A DNA stretch of 64,000 bases from Bifidobacterium stellenboschense (GCF_000741785.1 NZ_JGZP01000004.1:1-64000), one strand, 5' to 3'; positions 9,290 through 18,616 are shown, numbered from the stretch's first letter. A program made the numbers and translations. The notes: a model not told the origin generated them from the letters alone.

Positions 9290-10186
9290 ATGGGAAACGA
9301 TTCAAGCACGTCCGCCATCTCCCTCCCGCTGGCGGGAGGTGGCGCGGAGCGCCGGAGGGTGGTCGACCGCGTCGTCGTCACGCCGCCGAGCGCGCGCAAG
9401 GAGCCGGCGCGGCCCGCGTCGCCCTCGTGGTTCATCGCGAAGGTGAACCCGGTGACGCGCATCATCGGCGCGCTGCTCCTGTGCATCCCGATGTTCGTGA
9501 GCCTCGACGTGGTTTCCGCGTCCGTGGCGTTGGGACTCGAGGTCGCGCTGCTGTGGATCGGCGGCGTCGACCCGATCCGCATCTGCCGCAGCACGTGGCC
9601 GGTGTGGATTGCCGCGGTCGGCGGCTTCATCTCCGTGCTCCTGTACGGCCGCACGTCCGGCGAGATCCTGTGGACCGCCGGTTGGATCGTCGTGTCCGAA
9701 GGCTCCGTGTACCTCGCATGCGCCACGTTCCTGCGCGTGCTCGCCATCGCCGTGCCCGGCGTGGTGCTCGCGCTCGGCCTTGATCCGACCGACCTGGCCG
9801 ACGGCCTCGTGCAGATCCTGCACCTTTCGCCCCGGTTCGTGTATGGCGGCCTCGCCGGCATGCGCATGTTCACGCTATTGCAGGATGATTGGCGTGCGTT
9901 GGGATTGTCGCGCCGCTCGCGCGGACTCGGCGACGGCAATGCGATCCAGCGTGCGTTCTCGCAGGCGTTCGGGCTGTTGGTCCTGTCGATTCGTCGCGCC
10001 ACGAAGCTCGCCACCGCGATGGAGGCGCGCGGCTTCGGCGGCGAAGGCCCGCGTTCGGCGGCGCGTGTCTCGCGGCTGCATCCGATTGACGCGGTGTTCT
10101 GCGCGATTTGCTTCGTGATCCCGTTCATCGCGCTCGGCGTCGCCGTCGCCACCGGCAACTGGCACTTCTCCTTCCAAGGCGCGTGA
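9290..10186 (+). CDS. ykoC: ECF-type transporter T component with a repeat-encoded N-terminal insert
   Basis: 298 residues. From about residue 42 the protein is a normal EcfT/CbiQ-like membrane subunit: hydrophobic helices from about residue 50 to 130 and the coupling motif region TAMEARGFGG near residue 244, then a last helix. Residues 12-25 are encoded by a copy of the genome's palindromic repeat (9323-9363) read in frame, giving SLPLAGGGAERRRVV. The insert lies in the predicted cytoplasmic N-terminal tail, where it may be tolerated. A later in-frame GTG at 9359 exists but has no properly spaced ribosome site. Confidence 0.9.
   Translation: MGNDSSTSAISLPLAGGGAERRRVVDRVVVTPPSARKEPARPASPSWFIAKVNPVTRIIGALLLCIPMFVSLDVVSASVALGLEVALLWIGGVDPIRICRSTWPVWIAAVGGFISVLLYGRTSGEILWTAGWIVVSEGSVYLACATFLRVLAIAVPGVVLALGLDPTDLADGLVQILHLSPRFVYGGLAGMRMFTLLQDDWRALGLSRRSRGLGDGNAIQRAFSQAFGLLVLSIRRATKLATAMEARGFGGEGPRSAARVSRLHPIDAVFCAICFVIPFIALGVAVATGNWHFSFQGA
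9323..9363. repeat. Palindromic repeat inside ykoC coding sequence
   Basis: 41 bases that differ from the intergenic copy at 25007-25047 at three positions only. Two of the three are the two sides of one stem pair (T-A there, G-C here), so the second stem stays paired. The reading frame of ykoC runs through it without a stop. Confidence 0.85.
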
Positions 10187-10210
10187 TCGCGGGCGCGATC
10201 CGGGTGGCGC

Positions 10211-10248
10211 TCCGGTCCGAATGTGGTTCGTCGTACTGCGACACGCCG
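10211..10248 (+). repeat. Direct repeat, left copy, flanking the DUF1016 gene
   Basis: Shares TCCGGTCCG and an identical 23-base block (GGTTCGTCGTACTGCG plus ACACGCC, 10225-10247) with 11568-11606; the pair brackets only the nuclease gene. Confidence 0.8.
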
Positions 10249-10351
10249 GTGGGGAATCAAAACCGGTATACCTGTTCCGGTCGCCGGTCCGATTCGTAGA
10301 CTCGTTCGTAAGTGGACAAGTCGATTCGGCATTTCGGATGGAAGGTGGACG

Positions 10352-11500
10352 ATGAGTGAGCATGGTGCTATGCGGGCCGGAACGGCAATGACCGCCATAA
10401 GCGGAGAAGGTGCCTCGTCCGAGTCCATCGCATATGTTGAGACGGAGGATGTGAGCGCGGATGCGATTCGCATCGTGGAATCCGCCCAGCAATCTGTTTA
10501 TCGCGCGGTGAACGTCTCCATGGTATGGCGCAACTGGCTGATTGGCCGGCGCATCGCGGTCGAGGAGCTAAAAGAGGCGGATCGTGCCGACTACGGCGAG
10601 CAGTTGATTCGGCGGTTGTCGGAGGACATTGCGGCGGCCGGGTATAAGGGATTGAATCGGCGGACACTGTACTACTGCGTGCAGTTCTACCGTGCTTTCC
10701 CGAAGATTGTGAACGCACTGCGTTCACAATCCGGTCTGCTGACGTGGACGCATTACCGCAGCCTGCTCCGCGTCACCGATGCCAAAGCACGCGATTGGTA
10801 TGAACATGAAGCGTTGGCTCAGAACTGGAGCTCGCGCACATTGGACCGGAACATCGACACGCAATACTATGAGCGGATGCTGCTGTCTCAGCATCCCGAT
10901 CGTGTGCGGCGCGAGATGGAATCCAAGACCGAGCCGTACCAGCAGGACAAACTGGAGTTCATCAAGAACCCGGTGGTGGCCGAATATCTGGGACTCGACC
11001 CCAAAACGGATTTCACCGAATTCAAACTGGAATCCAGCATTCTCGCGAACCTGCAGAAGTTCCTGTTGGAACTGGGCAAAGGATATGCGTTCGTGGCGCG
11101 GCAACAGCGCATCCACACGGATGAGAACGACTACTACATCGATTTGGTGTTCTACAACTACATGCTGAAATGCTTCGTGCTGATCGATCTGAAAACCACC
11201 CGAATCACCCATCAGGATGTAGGACAGATGGACATGTACGTGCGCATGTACGACGAGCGGATGCGCGGGCCGGGAGACAATCCGACGCTTGGCATCGTAT
11301 TGTGCTCCGAAACTAGCGAGGACATCGCCCGATATTCGGTCCTTCATGACAGCGACCAGCTGTTCGCGGCGAAATACAAGCTCTACCTGCCCACGGAGGA
11401 GCAGCTCCGCGCAGAAATCGAAATGCAGAAGCGCATCTTCGCCATGCAGCAGCGTGACGCCGAGAATCAGAAGAACCTGGGTAGAGGAACAAGATTATGA
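10352..11500 (+). CDS. DUF1016 / YhcG-type PD-(D/E)XK nuclease domain protein
   Basis: 382 residues from the ATG at 10352, which has GAAGGTGG upstream. The N-terminal half is helical and contains NWLIGRRIAVEEL and RRTLYYCVQFYRAFPK, the DUF1016 N-terminal domain. The C-terminal half has a PD-(D/E)XK fold core: YYIDLVFYN, then CFVLIDLK, giving the Asp and the (D/E)-x-K pair. Family members are linked to RNA or DNA processing and defence or recombination, with no settled activity. It is flanked by direct repeats (10211, 11568), which suggests arrival as a one-gene cassette. Codon use is less G+C-rich than that of its neighbours. Confidence 0.88.
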   Translation: MSEHGAMRAGTAMTAISGEGASSESIAYVETEDVSADAIRIVESAQQSVYRAVNVSMVWRNWLIGRRIAVEELKEADRADYGEQLIRRLSEDIAAAGYKGLNRRTLYYCVQFYRAFPKIVNALRSQSGLLTWTHYRSLLRVTDAKARDWYEHEALAQNWSSRTLDRNIDTQYYERMLLSQHPDRVRREMESKTEPYQQDKLEFIKNPVVAEYLGLDPKTDFTEFKLESSILANLQKFLLELGKGYAFVARQQRIHTDENDYYIDLVFYNYMLKCFVLIDLKTTRITHQDVGQMDMYVRMYDERMRGPGDNPTLGIVLCSETSEDIARYSVLHDSDQLFAAKYKLYLPTEEQLRAEIEMQKRIFAMQQRDAENQKNLGRGTRL

Positions 11501-11567
11501 CGACGGACTCCGGCTTCGGTGGCGACTGCTCGCGTTCGATATTGCATGTGAGCCGTCTGCGTGATGT

Positions 11568-11606
11568 TCCGGTCCGCAATGCGGTTCGTCGTACTGCGAC
11601 ACGCCA
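11568..11606 (+). repeat. Direct repeat, right copy, flanking the DUF1016 gene
   Basis: Second copy of the repeat at 10211, with one inserted base and two substitutions outside the 23-base identical block (11583-11605). Confidence 0.8.
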
Positions 11607-11711
11607 GTAGGATGACGAGCTTGATAGGTCAACTTGTTCCAACCTGGAACAGGTTCGTGCCGAGGGGCCGTCGGGTCAGACGCACAGTGAATGTGTGCAA
11701 CTTGGACACGG

Positions 11712-12188
11712 TTATTTCGGTGTCTCTTCGCCGGTTTCGCGTTGACGCCAGCGTTCGACGGCGTCGATCATCTTGGGGTCGGCCTCCGCCGCGTAATAGG
11801 GATGGTAATAGATGTTCGCCTCCGGGTAGCCGGATGCGGGCAAGACGGTGATGCACAGGTCGTCGAGGGCATGTGCAGCATCGGGTGAGGCTTTTCTGAA
11901 TCCGGCCTTGTAGTAGAGGTAGCCGAGGAATTCGTACGGGTCGGGAATCGCTTTTTTGTTCCAGCCGAGGAACTCATAGCGGAATCCGACCCGAGCGATG
12001 TCGTCCGAGGTTTTGCATTCGGCCTGCACGTAACGGAAGAACGCCTGTCTGACGGCGTCCCAACCATATTCATCCACTAAACATGCAGTATGTTCCTCCA
12101 TCGTTTGATATTCCTTACGGGATACGGAATCCTCGTCGAAGCCGAAAAAGAGTTTGATTTGGTTGTCGAGTTCGGAGTTGTGTTTCAT
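11712..12188 (-). CDS. Hypothetical protein, accessory
   Basis: 158 residues, acidic and aromatic-rich (FFGFDEDSVSRKEYQ, YYHPYYAAEADPKMIDAVERW). No signal peptide, membrane segment or familiar motif is visible and the family is not recognised. A GGAGTAAGAA ribosome site directly precedes the ATG, and the A+T content is higher than in flanking housekeeping genes, so it looks like a real, horizontally acquired gene. It lies next to the repeat-flanked DUF1016 gene but on the opposite strand. Confidence 0.65.
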   Translation of the reverse strand: MKHNSELDNQIKLFFGFDEDSVSRKEYQTMEEHTACLVDEYGWDAVRQAFFRYVQAECKTSDDIARVGFRYEFLGWNKKAIPDPYEFLGYLYYKAGFRKASPDAAHALDDLCITVLPASGYPEANIYYHPYYAAEADPKMIDAVERWRQRETGEETPK

Positions 12189-12903
12189 TTCTTACTCCAA
12201 GTGAATTTGATACTGAAGAGATTGTGATTCTCATTGTAAAAACCGGTGATGTACTGCATGGGCATGTGTCATTCGCCTTCTAGGCCCGTGGCATGTAACG
12301 CCCATGAGCATTAAGATCCGTCGCGAAACGGATCGGTCATTCTGCAGGTGAATCGTTTCGCTCATATCCGTCCCCGTGAAACAATGCAGCCATCATATGA
12401 CCGGTATGGTTCATAAGAGACCGGCTGAGGCATAAATTCGTCAGCATGTGGGCGGAATGGTTCTCGTGTGCATTCGCCAGCGAAAGGAAACTGGCATCAC
12501 ATGTCCGGTTCTCTTCGCAAGTGCTTATCCTCGGACCGACAGGGGTCCCGACAATCGCACCTAGGTGGTCAGCCGTATAGGTGACGTTCCCTCCTCTATA
12601 GGTAACAGCCGCCCCCACCAGTGTCTCATCGGACACCGGCTTGTCATTGGGGCTCTTAAGAACGACATGGCCTCCGCCGACTCCACAACCGGCGTGTATT
12701 GCTTCAATGTTTGTTCGGCGGACACCAACTTGCTAAAACACACCGGCGGTGAAGCCGATTTTGCATCCGAAGGCATCTCCTAGGCATGTGCGGGAGCGCG
12801 TGGCATATGGCGGTGCGATCATTGGAATCCGCTTGCGTTGCCGACGGTCGCGGCTCGGAGCCCGGTGCCGTGGCGCGGTAGGCGTGACGGTAGGGTGGAG
12901 GGC
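12189..12903. other. 715-base region without a convincing gene
   Basis: Short open frames exist on both strands. The best is minus 12337-12636 from a GTG, about 99 codons, reading SDETLVGAAVTYRGGNVTYT; its frame stays open upstream to about 12735 but has no ribosome site and no recognisable family. The base composition is unlike the neighbouring housekeeping DNA. It is most simply read as decayed accessory DNA between the DUF1016 patch and the pheST block. Confidence 0.5.
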
Positions 12904-13806
12904 ATGCCCATCAACCATGCAGTGATCGACAATCCGAAATCCGACCGAATCAAGCGCGTCGCCGGACTCGCGCGCCCGGCCGGCCGCGAACGCTCCGGCC
13001 GCTTCCTCATCGAAGGCCCGCAGTCCGTGCGCGAGGCCGTCACATGGCGTCCCGACGTGGTGAGCGACCTGTACGTCGCGATCGACGTCGATCCCGACGG
13101 CGAACCGTATCTGTCCGACACGCTCGCCGCGATCGTCGACAAGTCGCAGGAATCCCGAAAGACGCCGATCTACGTGCATCACGTCACGCGCGAGGTGATG
13201 GCCAAGATCAGCAAGGACGCGCAGGGCATCGTCGCCGTGGGAGACATCGAGACGCTCCACACGGAGATCTCCGCCGTCCGCCTCTCCGAACGCCCGCTCA
13301 TCGCCGCGTTCTGGCAGGTGCGCGACCCGGGCAACGCGGGCACCGTGATCCGCGCCGCCGACGCCGCCGGATGCGACGCGGTCGTGTTCGTCGACGAGTG
13401 CGTGGACCCGCTGAACCCGAAGGTCATCCGTTCGACCGCCGGCTCCCTGTTCCACATCCCCGTGCTGCGCATGGACACCGGCACGTTCCTCAAGTGGATG
13501 GAACGCGACGATCTCGCCACCGTCGCCGCCGACGTGTACGGCACGTCGGAACGCAAGCCCGAACCGTTGCCCGACATGCTCGCCGAACGCGCGTCGGACG
13601 CGGCCAGGACGCGCGAGACGCGTGGCGCGAACGGCGCGCGCGGCGACGCCGTGCTGTTCGGCAACGAGGCGAGGGGACTGCCCTCCGCCATCCTCGAACG
13701 CATGGACCGCATCGTGTCGATTCCGCTGTACGGCAAGGCCGAATCGCTGAACCTCGGCACGTCCGCCGCGGTCATGCTCATGAGCCTCGCCATGAGCGGG
13801 CGCTGA
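12904..13806 (+). CDS. SpoU-type (TrmH family) RNA 2'-O-methyltransferase
   Basis: 300 residues. All three SPOUT signature motifs are present: motif 1 VRDPGNAGTVIRAADAAG, motif 2 LFGNEARGLP and motif 3 IPLYGKAESLNLGTSAAV. The N-terminal substrate-binding domain is also present (RFLIEGPQSVREA). The family methylates ribose 2'-OH in rRNA or tRNA using S-adenosylmethionine. Its place directly upstream of pheS is conserved in actinobacteria (tsnR-pheST type order). The ATG at 12904 begins the conserved sequence; the exact target nucleotide cannot be read from sequence. Confidence 0.9.
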   Translation: MPINHAVIDNPKSDRIKRVAGLARPAGRERSGRFLIEGPQSVREAVTWRPDVVSDLYVAIDVDPDGEPYLSDTLAAIVDKSQESRKTPIYVHHVTREVMAKISKDAQGIVAVGDIETLHTEISAVRLSERPLIAAFWQVRDPGNAGTVIRAADAAGCDAVVFVDECVDPLNPKVIRSTAGSLFHIPVLRMDTGTFLKWMERDDLATVAADVYGTSERKPEPLPDMLAERASDAARTRETRGANGARGDAVLFGNEARGLPSAILERMDRIVSIPLYGKAESLNLGTSAAVMLMSLAMSGR

Positions 13807-13935
13807 GCCGCACAGCCGCCTGCCGGTCGCATGCCGGCCATACGCCGGCCGCGTGCCGGCGGTTCCGCGACCACGTGATGGAACCGGGCGGCCATGTCGA
13901 GTCATACCGTGACAATGTGATGTTGGACAACGCTT

Positions 13936-13963
13936 GGGAAACGTGCGTTTTCGCGTGTTTCCC
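13936..13963 (+). terminator. Hairpin between the methyltransferase and pheS
   Basis: Arms GGGAAACGTGCG and CGCGTGTTTCCC around TTTT pair along 12 positions with two G-U pairs. There is no T-run after it. It lies 48 bases before the pheS start, so it could end the methyltransferase transcript or act in the pheS leader; no T-box features accompany it. Confidence 0.5.
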
Positions 13964-14010
13964 CACGTGCAATGCACGTCAGTGAAGCAGATATAAAGGA
14001 AAGGGTGCTC

Positions 14011-15075
14011 GTGGCAGAAGCGCTATTCGATGCGCAAACGGTGACCGATGCGGTCGCCGAAGGCATCGCGAAAATCCAGAACGCCTCCACGCTGGAGGAA
14101 TTGAAGGCCATCAAGAGCGAATACGCCGGAGCCGACTCGGCGATGACGCAGGCCAGCAAGGCCATCGGGGCACTGCCCAAGGACCAGAAGAAGGACGCCG
14201 GCAAGCTCATGGGCAAGCTGCGCGCCGACTTCGGCCGCGCCTACGGCCCCAAGGAGAAGGAGCTCAAGGAGGCCGCCGAGGCCGCCGCGCTCGCCGCCGA
14301 GACCGTCGACATGACGCTGCCGGTCGCGCGCAAGCCGCTCGGCGCGCGCCACCCGCTCGCCAAGCTCATGGAGGACGTCGAGGACTTCTTCATCTCCATG
14401 GGATGGCAGATCTCCGCCGGCCCCGAAGTGGAGGCCGAATGGTACAACTTCGACGCCCTCAACTTCGGCCCGGACCATCCGGCCCGCCAGATGCAGGACA
14501 CCTTCTACGTGAAAGGCAACCAGGCGAAGGACGCCGCCGGCTTCGTCGGCTCCAACATGGTCGTGCGCACGCAGACCTCGTCCGACCAGGTGCGCGCCCT
14601 GCTGTCGCGCGGCGTGCCGCTGTACATCGCCTCCCCGGGCCGCGTGTTCCGCACCGACGAGCTCGACGCCACCCACACCCCGGTGTTCCACCAGTGCGAG
14701 GCGCTCGCCGTCGACAAGCACCTGACCATGGCCGACCTCAAGGGCGTGCTCGACAAGCTCGCCGTCGCCATGTTCGGTCCGGAGGCCAAGACCCGCCTGC
14801 GCCCGAGCTACTTCCCGTTCACCGAGCCGAGCGCCGAGCTCGACCTGTGGTTCCCCGACAAGAAGGGCGGCCCGGGCTGGCTCGAATGGGGCGGCTGCGG
14901 CATGGTCAACCCGAACGTGCTCAAGTCCGCGGGCATCGACCCGAACGAATACACCGGCTTCGCGTTCGGCGTGGGCATGGAGCGCACGCTGCTGCTGCGT
15001 TCCGACATCAACGACATGCACGACCTCGTCGAGGGCGACGTGCGTTTCGCCGAACAGTTTGTGATGGGGGAGTGA
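14011..15075 (+). CDS. pheS: Phenylalanyl-tRNA synthetase alpha chain
   Basis: 354 residues from a GTG at 14011. The GTG is chosen over the in-frame ATG at 13972 because GGAAAGGG lies 6 bases before it and conserved sequence begins at MAEALFDAQ. An N-terminal coiled-coil arm (to about residue 95) is followed by the class II catalytic domain, with motif 2 region SPGRVFRTDELDATHTPVFHQ and motif 3 GFAFGVGMERTLLL. It charges tRNA-Phe as an alpha2-beta2 enzyme with PheT, encoded 6 bases downstream. Confidence 0.96.
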   Translation: MAEALFDAQTVTDAVAEGIAKIQNASTLEELKAIKSEYAGADSAMTQASKAIGALPKDQKKDAGKLMGKLRADFGRAYGPKEKELKEAAEAAALAAETVDMTLPVARKPLGARHPLAKLMEDVEDFFISMGWQISAGPEVEAEWYNFDALNFGPDHPARQMQDTFYVKGNQAKDAAGFVGSNMVVRTQTSSDQVRALLSRGVPLYIASPGRVFRTDELDATHTPVFHQCEALAVDKHLTMADLKGVLDKLAVAMFGPEAKTRLRPSYFPFTEPSAELDLWFPDKKGGPGWLEWGGCGMVNPNVLKSAGIDPNEYTGFAFGVGMERTLLLRSDINDMHDLVEGDVRFAEQFVMGE

Positions 15076-15081
15076 TTACCC

Positions 15082-17691
15082 ATGCCTATGGTTGATATCG
15101 ATTGGCTCAAGGAGCACGTCGAGGTTCCGTCCGACCTCACCTACGAGCAGCTCGCCAAGGACCTGGTCAAGGTCGGCCTTGAGGAGGAGGAGATCCACGC
15201 CTCCCAGGTGACCGGCCCGATCGTCGTCGGCTACGTGGTCGATGCCACGCCGGAGCCGCAGAAGAACGGCAAGATCATCAACTGGTGCCATGTCGACGTC
15301 GGCGACGAATACAACGAGACCGACGAGAACGGCAACAAGGTGCCGCGCGGCATCATCTGCGGCGCGCCGAACATGGCCGCCGGCGAGAAGGTCGTCGTGA
15401 CCCTGCCGGGCGCCGTCCTGCCCGGCGACTTCCGCATCGAGCCGCGCAAGACGTATGGCCACATCTCCAACGGCATGTGCGCCTCCGAGCGCGAGCTCGG
15501 CCTCGGCGACGACCACAACGGCATCATCCTGCTGCGCCACTACGGCTTCACGCCCGAGGAGTACGAGGCTTTGAAGCCCGGCGACGACGCGATGCACCTG
15601 CTGCACCTCGACCAGCCGCTGCTGGAGATCAACATCACGCCGGACCGCGGTTACACGCTGTCCTACCGCGGCGTGGCCCGCGAATACCACCACTCCACCG
15701 GCGCCGCGTACACGGACCCGGTCAAGGAGCTCAACGCCCGCGTGCCCGTCGCCGCCGGCGAGGCCTCCGGCACCGTGCCGGACGTGCAGGTCGAGATCGA
15801 CGACAACAACCCGATCCACGGCGTGCCCGGCTGCGACCGCTACTATGCGCGCGCCATCCGCGGCTTCGACCCGACCTCGCGCACGCCGAACTGGATGCGC
15901 CGCCGACTCATCCGCGCCGGCGTGCGCTCCATCTCGCTCGCCGTGGACGTCACCAACTACGTGATGCTCGACCTCGGCCAGCCGATGCACGCCTACGATC
16001 TGGACAAGCTCGAAGGCCCGATCGTCGTGCGCCGCGCGAACGAGGGCGAGAAGCTCGTCACCCTCGACGGCAAGGAGCATGAGCTCAGCCCCGAGGACCT
16101 GCTCATCACCGATTCGCCGAACGGCCAGCGAGCCTCGCGCATCATCGGTCTCGCCGGCGTGATGGGCGGCCTGTACGGCGAGGTGACCGCGGAGACGAAG
16201 AACATCCTGCTCGAAGCCGCGCACTTCGATCAGGTGTCCATCGCGCGTTCCGCCCGCCGCCACAAGATCCCGTCCGAGGCGTCTCGCCGCTTCGAACGCG
16301 GCGTCGACTACCAGCTGCAGCCGGCCGCCGCGCAGATGGCCGCCGACCTGCTCATCAAGTACGGCGACGGCGAGGCCAGCGAGAAGCCGACCGACGTGAA
16401 CAACACGCACCGCCGCAAGGCCATCCACTTCAAGGCCACGGAGGTCAAGCGCGTCGCCGGTCTCGACACCGGCGTGAACGCCATTTCCGACATCCTCACT
16501 GACATCGGCTGCACTGTGGCCGGCGGCGGCAACGGCGAGTTCTCCGTCACCCCGCCCACCTGGCGTCCGGATCTGAACGAGCCGTGCGATCTGGTCGAGG
16601 AGGTCGCGCGCCTCGTCGGCTACGACGAGATTCCCGTTACCGTGCCGCCGGCGCCGGTCAAGGGCGAGGTCGGCCTGACCGCCGACCAGCTGCGCCGTCG
16701 CCGCGTCGCCGACGAGCTCGCCGAATACGGCATGGTGGAGGCCCTGAGCTACCCGTTCGTGGGCGACAACGACTACAAGGCGTTCGGCTACGACGCTGAG
16801 GCCACCAAGAAGGTCAGCGTCGAGATCGCGAACCCGCTGTACGGCGACCGCCCGTACCTGCGTCGCCACATCCTGCCCACGCTCGCCGCGACCGTGCAGC
16901 GCAACATCCGCCGCGGCATCGAGAACGTGTCGCTCTACGAGCTCGGCCACGTGTACCTGTGGAACCCGGACGCGCCCGCCATCCCGGCCCTGCCCGGCGG
17001 CGTGAAGCCCACGCCGGAGCAGCTCGCCGCGCTCGACGCCGGCCTGCCCGACCAGCCCGACCATGTGGCCGGCATCCTGACCGGTCTCGCCGAGAACACC
17101 GGCTGGCTGGGCGGCAAGCGCCCGGTCGACTGGTCCGACGCGGTCGAGGCCGTGCATCGCATCGCCGACCGTCTCGGCGCCGCCATCGAGCTGGAGCAGC
17201 CGGCCGCCGCCGACGTGCCCGCCCAGTGGCATCCGGGCCGCTTCGCCCGCGTGAACGCCGCCGGCACGTTCGTCGGCTTCGTCGGCGAGCTTCACCCGCA
17301 CGTCAACGAGGCGCTCGGCTTCCCCGAGCACTCCGCCGCGTTCGAGCTGAACCTCACCGCGCTGTTCGCCACGCTCGACGGCAAGCCGGTGCAGGCCAAG
17401 CCGATCTCCACGTTCCCACCCGTCAAGCAGGATCTCGCCTTCACCGTGGACGACACGGTGACCGCCGCCCAGCTCGAAGACGTGGTGCGTGAGGCCGCCG
17501 GCGCGAACCTCGAATCCATCGAACTGTTCGACGTGTTCACCGGCGAGCAGGTCGGTGAGGGCAAGAAGTCCCTCGCCTTCGCGGTGGTGTTCCGTTCGCC
17601 CGACAAGACCCTGTCCGCCGAAGACAGCGAGGCGATCCGCAAGGCCATCGTCGACAAGGCCGCGGAGCTCGGCGCGCAGCTGCGCGCCTGA
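15082..17691 (+). CDS. pheT: Phenylalanyl-tRNA synthetase beta chain
   Basis: 869 residues, somewhat longer than the usual 790-830. In order: the EMAP-II-like tRNA-binding domain (about 40-160), the B3/B4 editing domain, the B5 DNA-binding-like domain (about 440-520), the catalytic-like core (SYPFVGDNDYKAFGY), and the C-terminal FDX-ACB anticodon domain (ISTFPPVKQDLAFTVDD onward). It partners with PheS and carries the editing site that clears Tyr-tRNA-Phe. The extra length lies mainly in a Pro/Ala/Asp-rich loop at about residues 625-660. Confidence 0.96.
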   Translation: MPMVDIDWLKEHVEVPSDLTYEQLAKDLVKVGLEEEEIHASQVTGPIVVGYVVDATPEPQKNGKIINWCHVDVGDEYNETDENGNKVPRGIICGAPNMAAGEKVVVTLPGAVLPGDFRIEPRKTYGHISNGMCASERELGLGDDHNGIILLRHYGFTPEEYEALKPGDDAMHLLHLDQPLLEINITPDRGYTLSYRGVAREYHHSTGAAYTDPVKELNARVPVAAGEASGTVPDVQVEIDDNNPIHGVPGCDRYYARAIRGFDPTSRTPNWMRRRLIRAGVRSISLAVDVTNYVMLDLGQPMHAYDLDKLEGPIVVRRANEGEKLVTLDGKEHELSPEDLLITDSPNGQRASRIIGLAGVMGGLYGEVTAETKNILLEAAHFDQVSIARSARRHKIPSEASRRFERGVDYQLQPAAAQMAADLLIKYGDGEASEKPTDVNNTHRRKAIHFKATEVKRVAGLDTGVNAISDILTDIGCTVAGGGNGEFSVTPPTWRPDLNEPCDLVEEVARLVGYDEIPVTVPPAPVKGEVGLTADQLRRRRVADELAEYGMVEALSYPFVGDNDYKAFGYDAEATKKVSVEIANPLYGDRPYLRRHILPTLAATVQRNIRRGIENVSLYELGHVYLWNPDAPAIPALPGGVKPTPEQLAALDAGLPDQPDHVAGILTGLAENTGWLGGKRPVDWSDAVEAVHRIADRLGAAIELEQPAAADVPAQWHPGRFARVNAAGTFVGFVGELHPHVNEALGFPEHSAAFELNLTALFATLDGKPVQAKPISTFPPVKQDLAFTVDDTVTAAQLEDVVREAAGANLESIELFDVFTGEQVGEGKKSLAFAVVFRSPDKTLSAEDSEAIRKAIVDKAAELGAQLRA

Positions 17692-17752
17692 ACCGCTGGG
17701 CCGAAAGCGAAACGACATAAGTTAACATAAGGTGCAACACGAGGAGGACCCG

Positions 17753-18616
17753 ATGAGCGCACCCGGACAGCAGCCGAACGATCCCGCACAGCAGACGGGA
17801 GGGAACGGCGTCGCACCGGGCGCGGGCTCACCGGGTCCCGTCGTATCCGGGGAGACACCGTCGCAGCCGCCATCGGGGGTTCAGACGGCGCCGGGGCAAT
17901 CCCCGCGCCCCCAGTCCCAGCCGCAGTACGGCCAATACGCGCAGCCCGACTACGGCGCGATGCTGAGCCAGTTCGGTCCGAACTACAATCCGTATCTCTA
18001 TGGTGCGCCCGACCCCGAGCCGCAGAAGGACGATGCGGGGGAGTCCGCGCAGACGTCGCAACAGCGGATGCCCCAGCGTACGCCGGGCGCGGCGTATCCC
18101 GGCGGATACGGGCAGAACGGCCCGTACGGCGGGCCGCAGGGACAGTACGGACAGCAAGGACCGTACGGACAGCAGGGGCCGAACGGCCCGTATCCGCAGA
18201 ACGGCCCCTACGCGTCGAACGGTCCGTACGCGTCGAACGGGAATCCAACGGCCCCGGGCAACGGTGCGAACGACGGTCATACGCCGCGCTACTTCTACGG
18301 CATCGACGTGAACGACCCCAATCAGAACCCGCTGTACGGGCGCTGGGACTCCTACGCGATCATCGCCTTCGTGTTCGCGCTCGTCTTCAGCGTGCCCCTG
18401 CTGCCGACCATCATGGGCGTCATCTCCGTGTGGCGCACCGGCACCTTCCATATGAAGGGCCGCGGGCTCGCCATCGCCGCGATCGTCATCAACCTCATCA
18501 CCACCGCGGTGCAGATCTGGATGTGGGTCAACGGCGTCGACGTGACCGACCTCACCAACCAGATGCTCAATATGGTCGGCGGAGGTTCCGGTTCCGGCGA
18601 CACGATGACCACGTGA
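17753..18616 (+). CDS. DUF4190-like membrane protein with Gly/Gln/Tyr/Pro-rich tail
   Basis: 287 residues from the ATG at 17753, preceded by GAGGAGG. The first about 180 residues are low-complexity, with repeats such as GPYGQQGPNG and PYASNG. The C-terminal 90 residues contain two hydrophobic segments (IIAFVFALVFSVPLLPTIMGVIS and GLAIAAIVINLITTAVQIWMWV), the two-helix plan of DUF4190/TM2-like actinobacterial proteins. Function is unknown; such proteins are often cell-envelope associated. It lies between pheT and argC and probably has its own promoter. Confidence 0.75.
   Translation: MSAPGQQPNDPAQQTGGNGVAPGAGSPGPVVSGETPSQPPSGVQTAPGQSPRPQSQPQYGQYAQPDYGAMLSQFGPNYNPYLYGAPDPEPQKDDAGESAQTSQQRMPQRTPGAAYPGGYGQNGPYGGPQGQYGQQGPYGQQGPNGPYPQNGPYASNGPYASNGNPTAPGNGANDGHTPRYFYGIDVNDPNQNPLYGRWDSYAIIAFVFALVFSVPLLPTIMGVISVWRTGTFHMKGRGLAIAAIVINLITTAVQIWMWVNGVDVTDLTNQMLNMVGGGSGSGDTMTT

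Noticed and set aside
13936-14010. T-box leader before pheS
   Set aside because: The hairpin has no T-box conserved bulge sequence and no specifier-loop arrangement; it is only a simple stem.
13972-14010. ATG at 13972 as the pheS start
   Set aside because: The GTG at 14011 has GGAAAGGG upstream and begins the conserved sequence.
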